From: Planctomycetaceae bacterium
GTDB taxonomy: Bacteria; Planctomycetota; Planctomycetia; Planctomycetales; Planctomycetaceae
Direction: 5' to 3'
Assembly: GCA_029259845.1 (NCBI GenBank)
Contig: JAJDEI010000079.1
Location: forward strand, 31,713-95,712
DNA: 64,000 nt
The notes below the pieces were generated by a model. That model was not told where the DNA came from, ran no database searches, and saw only the letters and a list, made by a program, of their open reading frames with translations. Position 1 is the first letter of the stretch. Each line of letters starts with the position of its first letter. A program made the position numbers and the translations under genes. This document shows positions 34,920 through 43,663 of the stretch, one piece after another.

Positions 34920-35819
34920 CTACGAAGCTCGTTGCTCCAGCCAGGCAATGGTTGCGGCGAGTCCCTCTTCGAGACTCACCTGGGGGGCGAAGCCGAGGCT
35001 GCGGATTTTGCTGATGTCCGCGTACCATTCGGCGACGTCACCAGCGAACGAGTGTCCCGTGGTGTGCAGGTCCAGATCGGGCTTTCCCATCAGGCGGCAC
35101 ATCAGCCGCGCGAGGTCGAGGATCTCAACCGGTTGGCTCGATGCGAGGTTGTAGTCCTCTCCCGGTTGGCCCGCACGCGCCACCGCGACGAAGCCGGCAG
35201 CCGCATCGTCGACGTACAGAAAGTCGCGCACCTGACGCCCATCCCCGAGAATCTCCATGCTCTCGCGGGCGTTGCGAATCTTGTGGAAAAAATCATAGAT
35301 CGCATACCGCGACATCCCCGGGCCATACGCATTGAACAGCCGCACCACGCGGATGTCCAGATCGTAGCAATGGTGGTAGGCGTAGCAATATCCTTCACAC
35401 GCCAGTTTGCCGGCACCGTACGGTGAGCTAGGCCTCTTGGGGGACGCCTCCGTATGCGGAAGCGGCGAGCGCGGATCGTAAACCGACGACGACGACGAAA
35501 ACACCAGCGATGCCCCCGCGCGACGGACCGATTCGAGCACCTCCATCGTCCCCAGCACGTTGACGTCAAAATCATCGCGCGGCGATTTCACTGATCCGGA
35601 AACGCTCGTCTTCGCCGCCAGATGAAAGACCACCGTCTCCGGCGTGAGCACGTCGTCCAACGCTCCGGGCTGCGTTAAATCGGCATGAAAGAATGGACAG
35701 TCGAACGAACCCTCAACGCAGTCCACCGCGACTGTCGAGACCTCCTGATGCAACAGCCGCTCGACGACCTTGCGGCCGACCAATCCGTTGGCTCCGGTAA
35801 CGACGGCGTGCTCCTTCAT
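34920..35819 (-). CDS. NAD-dependent sugar-nucleotide epimerase/dehydratase
   Basis: A 299-residue short-chain (extended SDR) enzyme. GANGLVG near residues 9-15 binds NAD(P), the active-site triad is seen as SSSSSVY (Ser) and YGAGK (Tyr-X3-Lys), and VVRLFNAYGPG is the substrate-binding strand. Similar proteins are UDP-glucose 4-epimerases, but next to gmd it could also be a GDP-4-keto-6-deoxymannose reductase. It overlaps the upstream GT4 gene by four bases (ATGA at 35816-35819). Confidence 0.85.
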   Translation of the reverse strand: MKEHAVVTGANGLVGRKVVERLLHQEVSTVAVDCVEGSFDCPFFHADLTQPGALDDVLTPETVVFHLAAKTSVSGSVKSPRDDFDVNVLGTMEVLESVRRAGASLVFSSSSSVYDPRSPLPHTEASPKRPSSPYGAGKLACEGYCYAYHHCYDLDIRVVRLFNAYGPGMSRYAIYDFFHKIRNARESMEILGDGRQVRDFLYVDDAAAGFVAVARAGQPGEDYNLASSQPVEILDLARLMCRLMGKPDLDLHTTGHSFAGDVAEWYADISKIRSLGFAPQVSLEEGLAATIAWLEQRAS

Positions 35820-37108
35820 CGGGTTCCTTTCGCCCGCAGGGCGGTTTGGTAAGTTTCGCCAATGACGTCCACCATCCGCTCGGTCGTGAAGTGGTCTCGA
35901 ACCCGGGTCCGTGCAGACGCCGCCATTCGTGACAGCGAGCCGGCATCGTTCAGCAACGGCTCGATGCGATCGGACAGCGCCCGCGCGTCCCCCGCCGGCA
36001 CAAGATGGCCGTCGACACTGTCCCGAATCGCCTCGCCCGCGCCGCCCACATCAGACGCCACCACCACACACCCGGACGCCATCGCTTCCAGGATGGTCGT
36101 CGGCAGTCCCTCCGCAGTGACCGAAGGCACCACGAACAGGTCGATCGCCTGATAAAACTCGCCGACGTCCGGCACCCAACCGACGAACTCCACGTGCTGC
36201 GTCAGACCTCGCCGCTTGACGAGGGATGCCAACTCGTCTCTCAGAGGGCCTTCGCCGGTGACTTTGAGCCGCACGTCACCTCCCCGTTCAACCAGCAGGG
36301 CCATCGCGTCGATCAGAAACCGATGCCCCTTTTCCTCGGCCAAACGCCCAGCCGTCCCCAACATCAATGGCCCGTCGCTGCCGGTCCGATCCGACCGTCC
36401 GGCGAATTGTTCGCAGTCGATCCCGTTGGCGGCGACCGCCACGTTGTCCGGCGCGTAATCCATGTGCTGACAGGCGAACTCCTTCGCCGCCTGCGAGACG
36501 GCGACGAACCTCGTCCCTGCACGTCGAAACGCTCGCCGGGTCGCCCAGCGACGCAGCCGGTGCACCAGCCGGTCCGACGCCTGCCAATCGCGGCGGTCGA
36601 CCACATGGCTGATGTGAGCCGCTCCGCGGCGATGATTGGCCAAGGCAGACACATAGTCCGAAACCCATAAGTACGAATGCACAACATCCGGCCGCACGTC
36701 GTCAATCACCGTTCGCAACCGGCGGACGCACTGACTTAGCGCCCACGGGTTACGGTACTCCCCTTCAAAACCGAGATAGATCGGTTCGACTTGCTGCCGG
36801 TATTCGTCGTCGGTTTGTTGTTCCGATGTCAGCACGCACACCTGCGACTGCACGCCTCGGCGGGACAATTCCTTCACCGACCGCATGAGCAGGTTGGGCG
36901 TCCCGCCCAGGCTCAGGCGATCAATGACATGCAGCACACGCAAACCGCCCGGTTCGAAGCCGTCGCGGCTGCCGTCGCCGTTCGACGACGAGGCTTTCCC
37001 GACCGCCGGCTCGGAAGCGACCGCTGCGGTTGTCAATTCACTGTTCGTCATGCCCTCAGTTGCATACGGGCCTTGATGGTGGCCGTTGGATGTTGCCGAA
37101 ACGGGCAC
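35816..37108 (-). CDS. GT4 glycosyltransferase
   Basis: A GT-B enzyme of up to 430 residues. The family core begins at GGLRVLHVIDRLSLGGTPNLLMRS, followed by DVVHSYLWVSDYVSALANHRRGAAH, VAVAANGIDCEQF, LGTAGRLAEEKGHRFLIDAMALL and DLFVVPSVTAEGLPTTILEAMASGCVVVAS with E-x7-E. The first 55 residues are polar and poorly conserved; the GTG at 37108 and the ATG at 37051 are both possible starts, and neither has a strong ribosome site. It follows gmd closely, within a few bases. Confidence 0.86.
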   Translation of the reverse strand: MPVSATSNGHHQGPYATEGMTNSELTTAAVASEPAVGKASSSNGDGSRDGFEPGGLRVLHVIDRLSLGGTPNLLMRSVKELSRRGVQSQVCVLTSEQQTDDEYRQQVEPIYLGFEGEYRNPWALSQCVRRLRTVIDDVRPDVVHSYLWVSDYVSALANHRRGAAHISHVVDRRDWQASDRLVHRLRRWATRRAFRRAGTRFVAVSQAAKEFACQHMDYAPDNVAVAANGIDCEQFAGRSDRTGSDGPLMLGTAGRLAEEKGHRFLIDAMALLVERGGDVRLKVTGEGPLRDELASLVKRRGLTQHVEFVGWVPDVGEFYQAIDLFVVPSVTAEGLPTTILEAMASGCVVVASDVGGAGEAIRDSVDGHLVPAGDARALSDRIEPLLNDAGSLSRMAASARTRVRDHFTTERMVDVIGETYQTALRAKGTR

Positions 37109-37110
37109 GG

Positions 37111-38151
37111 CTATGAGGCCGTGCCGGGGGAGAGTTGGCCGCCAATTTCCTGGTACAGCCGTTCGCGGCGGGCCAATTCGCAGTCGTGGTCGACCATCAG
37201 TTGCACAAGCTCGGTGAAGCTTGTCTTCGGCGTCCAGCCCAGCACCTCACGGGCTTTGCCGGGGTCGCCGCACAAGTGCAGCACCTCGGTCGGTCGCAGG
37301 TACTTGGGGTCGATGCGGACGTAATCTTCGCCGTTTAATCCGACGCGGTCGAAGGCTTCCCTCAGGAAGTCGCGGACCGAATGGCTCTCGCCGGTCGCGA
37401 TGACGAAATCGTCCGGTTCGTGGTGCTGCAGCATCATCCACATCGCCTCAACGTAATCGGCGGCATACCCCCAGTCCCGTTCCGCATCGAGATTGCCGAG
37501 CGAAATGTCGGTCTGCATCCCTTCTTTAATCCGCGCCGCCGCGAGCGTGATCTTGCGGGTGACGAAATTCTCCCCCCGCAAGGGCGACTCATGATTAAAC
37601 AGAATCCCGTTGCAGGCGAACAGGCCGTATGCCTCCCGATAATTAACCGTGTGATGGAACGCGGCCACTTTCGCCGTCGCATAGGGGCTGCGCGGGTGAA
37701 ACCGCGTGTTCTCGGACTGAGGGACAGTGCCCGGCAACCCGCCGAACATCTCACTGGTGGACGCCTGATAGAACCGCACCGGCTTCCGCTGGTTAAGCAA
37801 CCGCATCGCCTCCAGCAGGTTCAAGCATCCCTCCGCATTGGCCGCCTGCGTATAGCCCGGCTTATCAAAGGAGACCCGCACATGACTCTGCGCGGCGAGG
37901 TTATATATCTCGTCCGGCTCCAGTTCCATGACGACCCGAATCAACGCTGCCGCATCGGTCACGTCGCCGTACTGCATCGTGATCCGATCGGCAGACTCCG
38001 GCATCTCCTCCTTGAGTTGGTCGATCCGCCGCCGGTTCATGCTGCTCGTCCGCCGCACGATCCCGTGCACGTCGTAACCCTTTTCGAGCAACAACCGCGT
38101 CAGGTAATACCCGTCCTGACCAGTGATCCCCGTCACAAACGCTCTTTTCAT
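37111..38151 (-). CDS. gmd: GDP-mannose 4,6-dehydratase
   Basis: Converts GDP-D-mannose to GDP-4-keto-6-deoxy-D-mannose, the branch point to GDP-L-fucose, GDP-D-rhamnose, GDP-perosamine and others. The 346-residue sequence starts MKRAFVTGITGQDGYYLTRL with the GxxGxxG motif, and has QYGDVTD, NLAAQSHVRVSFDKP, YQASTSEMFG, RSPYATAKVAAFH (Tyr-X3-Lys) and NHESPLRGENFVTRKIT, all hallmarks of Gmd. I chose the ATG at 38151; an open extension to 38313 is derived from repeat DNA. fcl and rmd are absent nearby. Confidence 0.95.
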   Translation of the reverse strand: MKRAFVTGITGQDGYYLTRLLLEKGYDVHGIVRRTSSMNRRRIDQLKEEMPESADRITMQYGDVTDAAALIRVVMELEPDEIYNLAAQSHVRVSFDKPGYTQAANAEGCLNLLEAMRLLNQRKPVRFYQASTSEMFGGLPGTVPQSENTRFHPRSPYATAKVAAFHHTVNYREAYGLFACNGILFNHESPLRGENFVTRKITLAAARIKEGMQTDISLGNLDAERDWGYAADYVEAMWMMLQHHEPDDFVIATGESHSVRDFLREAFDRVGLNGEDYVRIDPKYLRPTEVLHLCGDPGKAREVLGWTPKTSFTELVQLMVDHDCELARRERLYQEIGGQLSPGTAS

Positions 38152-38395
38152 GGACTGTCTCAAACTTCCGATGTCATTGTTCTTGAGGCAAAGTGCTCGT
38201 TCCCAAACTCCGGTTTGGGAACGCCCTCCCGCGAAACTCTGTTTCGCCGCCGGCGCTGACCAGTTGGATGAACGAAACGCCTCGGCCCCGATCATCCGCA
38301 CGGTGGATTCCACTACGCTTCACCCACCCTGCGTTCGCAATGTCGCTCCACTCGCTGTTACTCCGTCGCCCCGTCATTCCAACACCCCATCACTC
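38152..38395. repeat. Intergenic repeat DNA between gmd and the aminotransferase
   Basis: The gap contains a 24-base palindrome GTTCCCAAAC-TCCG-GTTTGGGAAC at 38199-38222, then GCGAAACTCTGTTTCGC at 38231-38247, and a GGTGG...CCACC repeat near 38300-38330. Such units recur in planctomycete intergenic DNA. I see no gene here. Confidence 0.55.
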
Positions 38396-39583
38396 TCACG
38401 CGTCAGCGATCACCGTCCGCTTGCCCCCATCGCCCGTCGCGGCAGAACGGTCCTCGTGGAGCTTCTCTGTGATCGCATCGCTGACGCGTTGCATCTCATG
38501 ACGTTCGATCCCGTGATAGAACGGCAGCCGCAGCAGCCGTGCGCTCAGAGCGTCTGTCTGCGGAAGGGATTGCCGGCCGCCCCCCAATTGCCGTCCCATC
38601 GGCGAAGAATGCAGCGGCACGTAGTGGAACACGGCCGTAATCTCCTCGCTGCGAAGATGTGCCATCAATCGGTCCCGCACATCGTGCGACGGCAGCACGA
38701 TATAAAACATGTGATAGTTGCTCTGGCAGTCATCGGGAATCTGCGGCAGTTCCAACAGGCCTTCTTCCGCCAGAGGCTTCAACAGGCGGACATACCGATC
38801 AAAGATCTCCCGACGTCGCTCAGCGATGGCGTCCAGCAGTTCCAACTGACCGTACAGAAACGCCGCACAGAGTTCGCTCGGCACATACGAGGAACCGACA
38901 TCGATCCACGTATACTTGTCGACTTCGCCCCGAAAGAACCGCTGCCGATTCGTGCCCTTGTCGCGAATAATCTCGGCCCGCCCGATAAACTGCTCATCGT
39001 TAATACACAGAGCGCCCCCTTCGCCGCAGATATAGTTTTTGGTCTCGTGAAAGCTGAAGCACCCCAGATGCCCGATCGACCCGAGTGCCTTTCCTTTGTA
39101 ACAGGCGTTGACGCCTTGGGCCGCATCCTCGATGACGAGCAGATCGTGACGTTCCGCAATTTCCATGATGCGGTCCATTTCGCAGCCGACCCCCGCATAG
39201 TGCACCGGCACAATGGCGCGAGTCCGTTCCGTAATCGCCGCTTCGATCAGCGACTCGTCCATATTAAGCGTGTCCGGACGAATATCGACGAACACCGGTT
39301 TCGCCCCTTCCCGCACGAACGCACTGGCCGTTGAGACGAACGTGTATGACGGCAGGATGACTTCATCGCCCGGCTGGAAATCGCACAGCAGAGCGGCCAT
39401 CTCCAGCGCCGCCGTGCACGAGGGGGTCATCAGCACCTTCGCAATCCCAAACCGCTCCTCAAACAGCCCCGCACACTTCTCAGTGAAGTGCCCATCCCCC
39501 GCGATATTCCCATACGTCACCGCCTGAGCAATATAGTACAGCTCCTTGCCAGCAATGAACGGCTTGTTAAAGGGGATGTTCAT
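38396..39583 (-). CDS. wecE: dTDP-4-amino-4,6-dideoxygalactose transaminase-like
   Basis: A 395-residue PLP-dependent DegT/DnrJ/EryC1/StrS aminotransferase. It is unusually close to E. coli WecE/RffA: INxPFNKP start, GDGHFTEKC, VLMTPSCTAALEMAALL, GDEVILPSYTFVSTASAFV, VFVDIRPDTLNMDESLIEAAI, PVHYAGVGCEMDRIME, and the PLP-lysine motif CFSFHETKNY. It would aminate a 4-keto-6-deoxy sugar nucleotide, in WecE from dTDP-4-keto-6-deoxyglucose. No rmlA/rmlB or wecD is present in the window. The gene is 10 bases after a GT2 gene. Confidence 0.9.
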   Translation of the reverse strand: MNIPFNKPFIAGKELYYIAQAVTYGNIAGDGHFTEKCAGLFEERFGIAKVLMTPSCTAALEMAALLCDFQPGDEVILPSYTFVSTASAFVREGAKPVFVDIRPDTLNMDESLIEAAITERTRAIVPVHYAGVGCEMDRIMEIAERHDLLVIEDAAQGVNACYKGKALGSIGHLGCFSFHETKNYICGEGGALCINDEQFIGRAEIIRDKGTNRQRFFRGEVDKYTWIDVGSSYVPSELCAAFLYGQLELLDAIAERRREIFDRYVRLLKPLAEEGLLELPQIPDDCQSNYHMFYIVLPSHDVRDRLMAHLRSEEITAVFHYVPLHSSPMGRQLGGGRQSLPQTDALSARLLRLPFYHGIERHEMQRVSDAITEKLHEDRSAATGDGGKRTVIADA

Positions 39584-39593
39584 GGTCTACGAC

Positions 39594-40550
39594 CTACGCA
39601 ATCTCACCATTCCTGAAAAAGAACCGTTTTAGAGATATGAGATGCTCCGCAACTTTTGGTCCAACGCATTGAGCAATCCGTCTGGTTTTCGGCGAGTACG
39701 CTAGGGGGAATCCACGGTCCTCGTGCATTTCTTCGGCTTTGGAAAGACATTGTTCTGCGAAATCGTCCATTCCCAGCCGAAACGCGCTGCGGGCAGTCCT
39801 CGCGAAATATCCGGCAAATGCTGCACGTCTTTCCTCATTCAATTCGTTCTGACCGGTAAGGTATTCGTAAGCGTCCATACCAATCTGCCACAGCATTCTC
39901 TGCCCATCAGTAGGGGCTTTCTTTGACAGACTGCCCTCAATTCTCCGCATGACGTAAAGACACTCCGGCAGGTGGTGAAATCGAGCACCACTGCAGGCGA
40001 TCCGGAGGTGCAGATCGCGATCATCGCACGGGGGAGTATGTTCCCTGAATCCACCGACCCGGTCAAAGGTCTCTCGCCAGTGAATCGGCCCGGAGGTTTG
40101 CACAACCGTCAGTAGAGTATGGACCACCGAATCACTTGCGCTGACGAACCCGGCTCCCCAGCGACCACGATATCGCCCGGTCTTCAAGTCAATGGAGTCG
40201 GCGTCGCAAAACACCATGTCGAGCGGATGAGCACACGCCAGCGGAACCTGTCTTTCCAACTTCGAGGGATACAGCAAGTCGTCCGCGTCGAGAAACTGTA
40301 TCAATTGCCCATGCGACGCAGCAACACCCTTATTACGTGCCGCTGCAGCGCCCTGATGAGCCCCCTCAACAATACGAACAGAGTCACCGAAGGAACGAAT
40401 CACATCCATGCTTTTGTCGGTCGAACCATCATCGACGACAATGACTTCGATCGGGCGATAGGTCTGCTCCAATGCGCTTGTTATGGCTTCTCCGACGTAT
40501 CGTTCGGTGTTGTAACAGGGGATGATGATACTGACGAGCGGTTGATTCAT
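39594..40550 (-). CDS. GT2 glycosyltransferase
   Basis: A 318-residue GT-A enzyme starting MNQPLVSIIIPCYNTERYVGEAI, with EVIVVDDGSTDKSMDVI, HGQLIQFLDADDLLYPSKLERQ (DxD) and DMVFCDADSIDLKTGR. It is a clear paralogue of the next gene upstream (40659-41609), sharing the QPLVSIIIPC(Y/F)N, YVGEAI and VVRSFGD segments, so a tandem duplication is likely. I prefer the ATG at 40550 over the longer open start at 40637. Confidence 0.9.
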   Translation of the reverse strand: MNQPLVSIIIPCYNTERYVGEAITSALEQTYRPIEVIVVDDGSTDKSMDVIRSFGDSVRIVEGAHQGAAAARNKGVAASHGQLIQFLDADDLLYPSKLERQVPLACAHPLDMVFCDADSIDLKTGRYRGRWGAGFVSASDSVVHTLLTVVQTSGPIHWRETFDRVGGFREHTPPCDDRDLHLRIACSGARFHHLPECLYVMRRIEGSLSKKAPTDGQRMLWQIGMDAYEYLTGQNELNEERRAAFAGYFARTARSAFRLGMDDFAEQCLSKAEEMHEDRGFPLAYSPKTRRIAQCVGPKVAEHLISLKRFFFRNGEIA

Positions 40551-40658
40551 TGTTCTACAGTCCAAGATCCTGTTACGACAATTAAGCCGTCTTGGTAACG
40601 AGTTCTCTGAGACATCTCTTTCTCCAAGGGCGGGCAACTGCTAGAGCGACGGTCAGGT

Positions 40659-41609
40659 TCACTGGTTCCAGCTCACTCGACGTGCCAATCGCCTTTTCGC
40701 CTGAACGATGGTTTCCGTGGCAATTGGACCTAAAAGCCTGCGGAGCAACCGGGACGCTGTCCGGTACGCTTGATTCAATCCCCCAGAGGGATGCATCCGA
40801 TAGGCATCGCGAAATCTGGCGATGGCTTTTTCGGTTTCCCCTAGTCGCAGGTAAACCCTTCCATGATTGGCGAAGCCTCCCGCAAACGCGGCTGCACGCT
40901 CATCGGTCATCTGACCATCTCGGACGAGACCGCGATAGGCACGCCAATAAATGTCACAGAATTCATCGAGTATCCGCACCATGTCGCTCGAGACGCTTCC
41001 CGGAATCCGACGAAGCGTAACCAACACTTCAGGCAATTCCCAAAATGTTGCTCCGGCACAAGCTAGGCGAAGATTGAGATCATAATCCTGGGCGCAGGGA
41101 AGGTTTTCTCGCCATCCGCCGATTTCCCGGAGCGATTGTATCGGGAACAAGGGAGCCGGAGTGCTGATGATCTTCTGTATCGCCAGAACGATCGCATCCG
41201 CGTGATGTAGTCGCGCGCAGTGAAGATGTCCCGAGTCGTCGCTGCAGACCACAGACTTCCAACGGCAGAATGTGATCTGTGGGATTCGTTCCACCGCGTG
41301 TGGGATCTGCTGTTGCAATTTGTCGGAGTGAAGTATGTCGTCAGTGTCCAAGAACTGAATAAAGTCACCGTTCGAAAGATCAAGGCCCCGGTTCCGCGCG
41401 GCACACGCGCCTCGGTTCGGCCCGGTCTCCCAGCGAATTTGGTCGCCGAAGGAGCGAACCACTTCGAGGCTGCCATCGGTTGAGCCGTCATCGATGACGA
41501 TCACTTCGATCGGTGAATACGTCTGCACCAGCGCACTCTCGATCGCCTCACCGACATAGTCGGCCGCGTTGAAGCAGGGAATGATGATGCTGACGAGGGG
41601 TTGTGTCAT
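40659..41609 (-). CDS. GT2 glycosyltransferase (paralogue of its neighbour)
   Basis: A 316-residue GT-A enzyme, MTQPLVSIIIPCFNAADYVGEAI, EVIVIDDGSTDGSLEVVRS, GDFIQFLDTDDILHSDKLQQ and a TITFCRWKSV-like acceptor segment. Start at ATG 41609 creates an ATGA overlap with the upstream methyltransferase. It resembles the neighbouring GT2 gene through most of its length, yet the C-terminal halves (LRLRLACAGATFWELPEVLV versus LHLRIACSGARFHHLPECLYV) have diverged, as expected if the acceptor differs. Confidence 0.9.
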   Translation of the reverse strand: MTQPLVSIIIPCFNAADYVGEAIESALVQTYSPIEVIVIDDGSTDGSLEVVRSFGDQIRWETGPNRGACAARNRGLDLSNGDFIQFLDTDDILHSDKLQQQIPHAVERIPQITFCRWKSVVCSDDSGHLHCARLHHADAIVLAIQKIISTPAPLFPIQSLREIGGWRENLPCAQDYDLNLRLACAGATFWELPEVLVTLRRIPGSVSSDMVRILDEFCDIYWRAYRGLVRDGQMTDERAAAFAGGFANHGRVYLRLGETEKAIARFRDAYRMHPSGGLNQAYRTASRLLRRLLGPIATETIVQAKRRLARRVSWNQ

Positions 41610-42577
41610 TGGGACATGCGGCGTTTCACCTGATGCCACGCTGCTCGCGGGAGGTCCTGTGGTCGCAGCAAGGCGCGCTGCAGGCGAGTCGTGAACGGGG
41701 GAGTGAGCAACCGGCGAGTTCCAGCCGCTCCTGAGAATTCAACAGGCGGAGGAGACCCGGTCACGCGCCGGGCAATGCTGGAGACGACGACCGTCCGGTG
41801 TCCGAGCGGGTGAGGATAGTCTTCCAGCTTCACGCTCAGAGGCTGAAGGCCGGCCCGCTGCAGCAGGGTTCGCAGAGACTCGACGGTGAAGAAATTGACG
41901 TGTGTGACCGGTTCCTCATGCAGCGGCGGCTGCTTCCAAATCTCCATCGGAACTTCGACATAAATCGCCCCTCCGTCGGTCATGCGATCCCGCAACTGCA
42001 TCAGCGTCTCATGAGGATCCGCGACATGCTCAATCACATGGCTGCACACAACGATGTCGAAACGTTCCTCCTCGCCGAGATCGTCGAGCGTCGCACCGAG
42101 GCGGGTGACCTGGTCGACCGATTGGGGGGCGTAGTCCACGACGAAGCAGTCGCAGCCGTGCTCGGCGAACGGGACGACCAGCCGTCCGTCGTCGCCGCCG
42201 AAATCGAGCACCCGCATTCCGGGACGATCGACAAAGCGGGACATTTTCTTCCACAGCCGCGCGGCTCGCTGCGATTCTCGCTCGGGCGTAATCTGCTGCT
42301 GATTCTCGTCGGTGTCCAGTGAACAGAGGAAGCGATACTTGCGATCGAGGTCGGCGGCGGACGGCCGCGGAGCGTAAGTCACGAAACCGCAGCGGCCACA
42401 CAGCAGCGACCGGTTCTCCACGTGCTCCTTGCCGGGATGCCAAATCTCAAACAGCACCCGCAGCCGCTTCTGCACGTACTCATCTGCCGTCTCGATCGCT
42501 GCGCGGTCATACGTCCGCGCACCAATGAGATCCCACTCAGACGCATCGCACACGGGACAACGGGGATCGTCAATCAT
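41606..42577 (-). CDS. Class I SAM methyltransferase with N-terminal zinc-ribbon-like motif
   Basis: A 323-residue protein. It begins MIDDPRCPVCDASEWDLIG and has a second pair in LLCGRCGFVTY, a four-cysteine pattern typical of sugar C-methyltransferase-like proteins. The methyltransferase core follows: GMRVLDFGGDDGRLVVPFAEH, CFVVDYAPQS, FDIVVCSHVIEHVADPHETL and GGAIYVEVPMEIWKQ. I chose the ATG at 42577, overlapping the upstream GT2 stop by ATGA. Longer frames to 42835 read into the GT2 gene. Probable C- or O-methylation of a deoxysugar. Confidence 0.87.
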   Translation of the reverse strand: MIDDPRCPVCDASEWDLIGARTYDRAAIETADEYVQKRLRVLFEIWHPGKEHVENRSLLCGRCGFVTYAPRPSAADLDRKYRFLCSLDTDENQQQITPERESQRAARLWKKMSRFVDRPGMRVLDFGGDDGRLVVPFAEHGCDCFVVDYAPQSVDQVTRLGATLDDLGEEERFDIVVCSHVIEHVADPHETLMQLRDRMTDGGAIYVEVPMEIWKQPPLHEEPVTHVNFFTVESLRTLLQRAGLQPLSVKLEDYPHPLGHRTVVVSSIARRVTGSPPPVEFSGAAGTRRLLTPPFTTRLQRALLRPQDLPRAAWHQVKRRMSQ

Positions 42578-43593
42578 GGGGCGACCGAGACCGACTCGGG
42601 TGATGAAACGTCCGTCGCATCGTCGATCATGCGATGTTCGGGTTGTGGGGGTTCGCCTGGGAGGGAAGAGTGACGGCGCGGATTCGTGGTGATGAACCCC
42701 AATGCCTGCCGGGCTTCGAGTTCTCGGCTGAAGCTCTTGCCACCGTCGCCGCGCAGTCGAAGAGCGGCCGCTTCCAACGCCATGCGACCGATGCCGGCGT
42801 AGTACCGGGCCTGCGTGCGGAGGGGGAGATGCCACTGGTCGTCCCGCATCACACGGACCGTCGCCCCTAGCCCATAGGCGCGTCTGCGGAGGTACGGTTT
42901 CGTCGTTTTCTCCGGCAGCATCACGTGCTCAATCGAGCAGCCGGGGTGAAAGACTGTCCGTTTGCCGGCGGCGACGAGCCGCAGGCCGAAGTCAGTGTCG
43001 CCTCCCGCCAGCAACCCTCCGCCCACCCGGTCTAGCGTGATGTCAAAGCCGCCGATGGATTGGGCAGCCACTTTCGTCACGCCAAAGTTGCAGCCGGGAA
43101 GTTCGTGGGCCACCTCTTGCGGCAGCACTTGAATCTCACCCCCCTTGCGGCTGTATTCGGACGAAATGATCTCCAGCGCCCGTCCCACCAGATAGGAGGG
43201 TTTCGTTTGCTCAAACAGCGGGAACACCGGTCCGGCGACGGCATCGGCTCCCCAGTCGTTGACCGCCTCGAAGTAGCTCGCCACCCAATCGGGGGACACG
43301 CGAATATCGTCATCGAGATAGGCGAGATGCTCGAAGCGAGCTTCCGCAAGGCCGCGGTTGCGTCCGAAGCACAGACCCTGCTGATGTTCGATGATGTGCC
43401 GCAGTTCACAGGGGAACGACTGTGCGACCGTCTCCACAACGGCTGGCGTCTCGTCAGTGCAGTTGTTGTCGATTACGAGCACTTCCCACTCGACTCCCGC
43501 CGGAGGCCGCATCCGCGCAACGCTCTCCAACGTCGAACGCAGATAGGCCGCGCGGTTGTACGTGGGGATGATGAGGGAGATTCCGTACGTCAT
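42574..43593 (-). CDS. GT2 glycosyltransferase
   Basis: A 339-residue GT-A enzyme: MTYGISLIIPTYNRAAYLRSTLES, EVLVIDNNCTDETPAVVETV, HLAYLDDDIRVSPDWV (DxD), CNFGVTKVAAQSIGGFD and LLAGGDTDFGLRLVAAG (acceptor side). The form with a C-terminal GDTDFG segment resembles bacterial O-antigen transferases of the GumK-unrelated, WcaA-like group. Its last 35 residues are polar and variable. It lies 70 bases after a methyltransferase gene. Confidence 0.89.
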   Translation of the reverse strand: MTYGISLIIPTYNRAAYLRSTLESVARMRPPAGVEWEVLVIDNNCTDETPAVVETVAQSFPCELRHIIEHQQGLCFGRNRGLAEARFEHLAYLDDDIRVSPDWVASYFEAVNDWGADAVAGPVFPLFEQTKPSYLVGRALEIISSEYSRKGGEIQVLPQEVAHELPGCNFGVTKVAAQSIGGFDITLDRVGGGLLAGGDTDFGLRLVAAGKRTVFHPGCSIEHVMLPEKTTKPYLRRRAYGLGATVRVMRDDQWHLPLRTQARYYAGIGRMALEAAALRLRGDGGKSFSRELEARQALGFITTNPRRHSSLPGEPPQPEHRMIDDATDVSSPESVSVAP

Positions 43594-43663
43594 GTTTCTG
43601 GAACAGGCTGCGGGAGTCGCTTCAGAGGTGGCGCCTCAGAGGGCACACCAGTTGTTACCACCT

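Noticed and set aside
38152..38313. N-terminal extension of gmd
   Set aside because: It reads through intergenic repeats, and Gmd proteins start at MKRAFVTGITGQDG.
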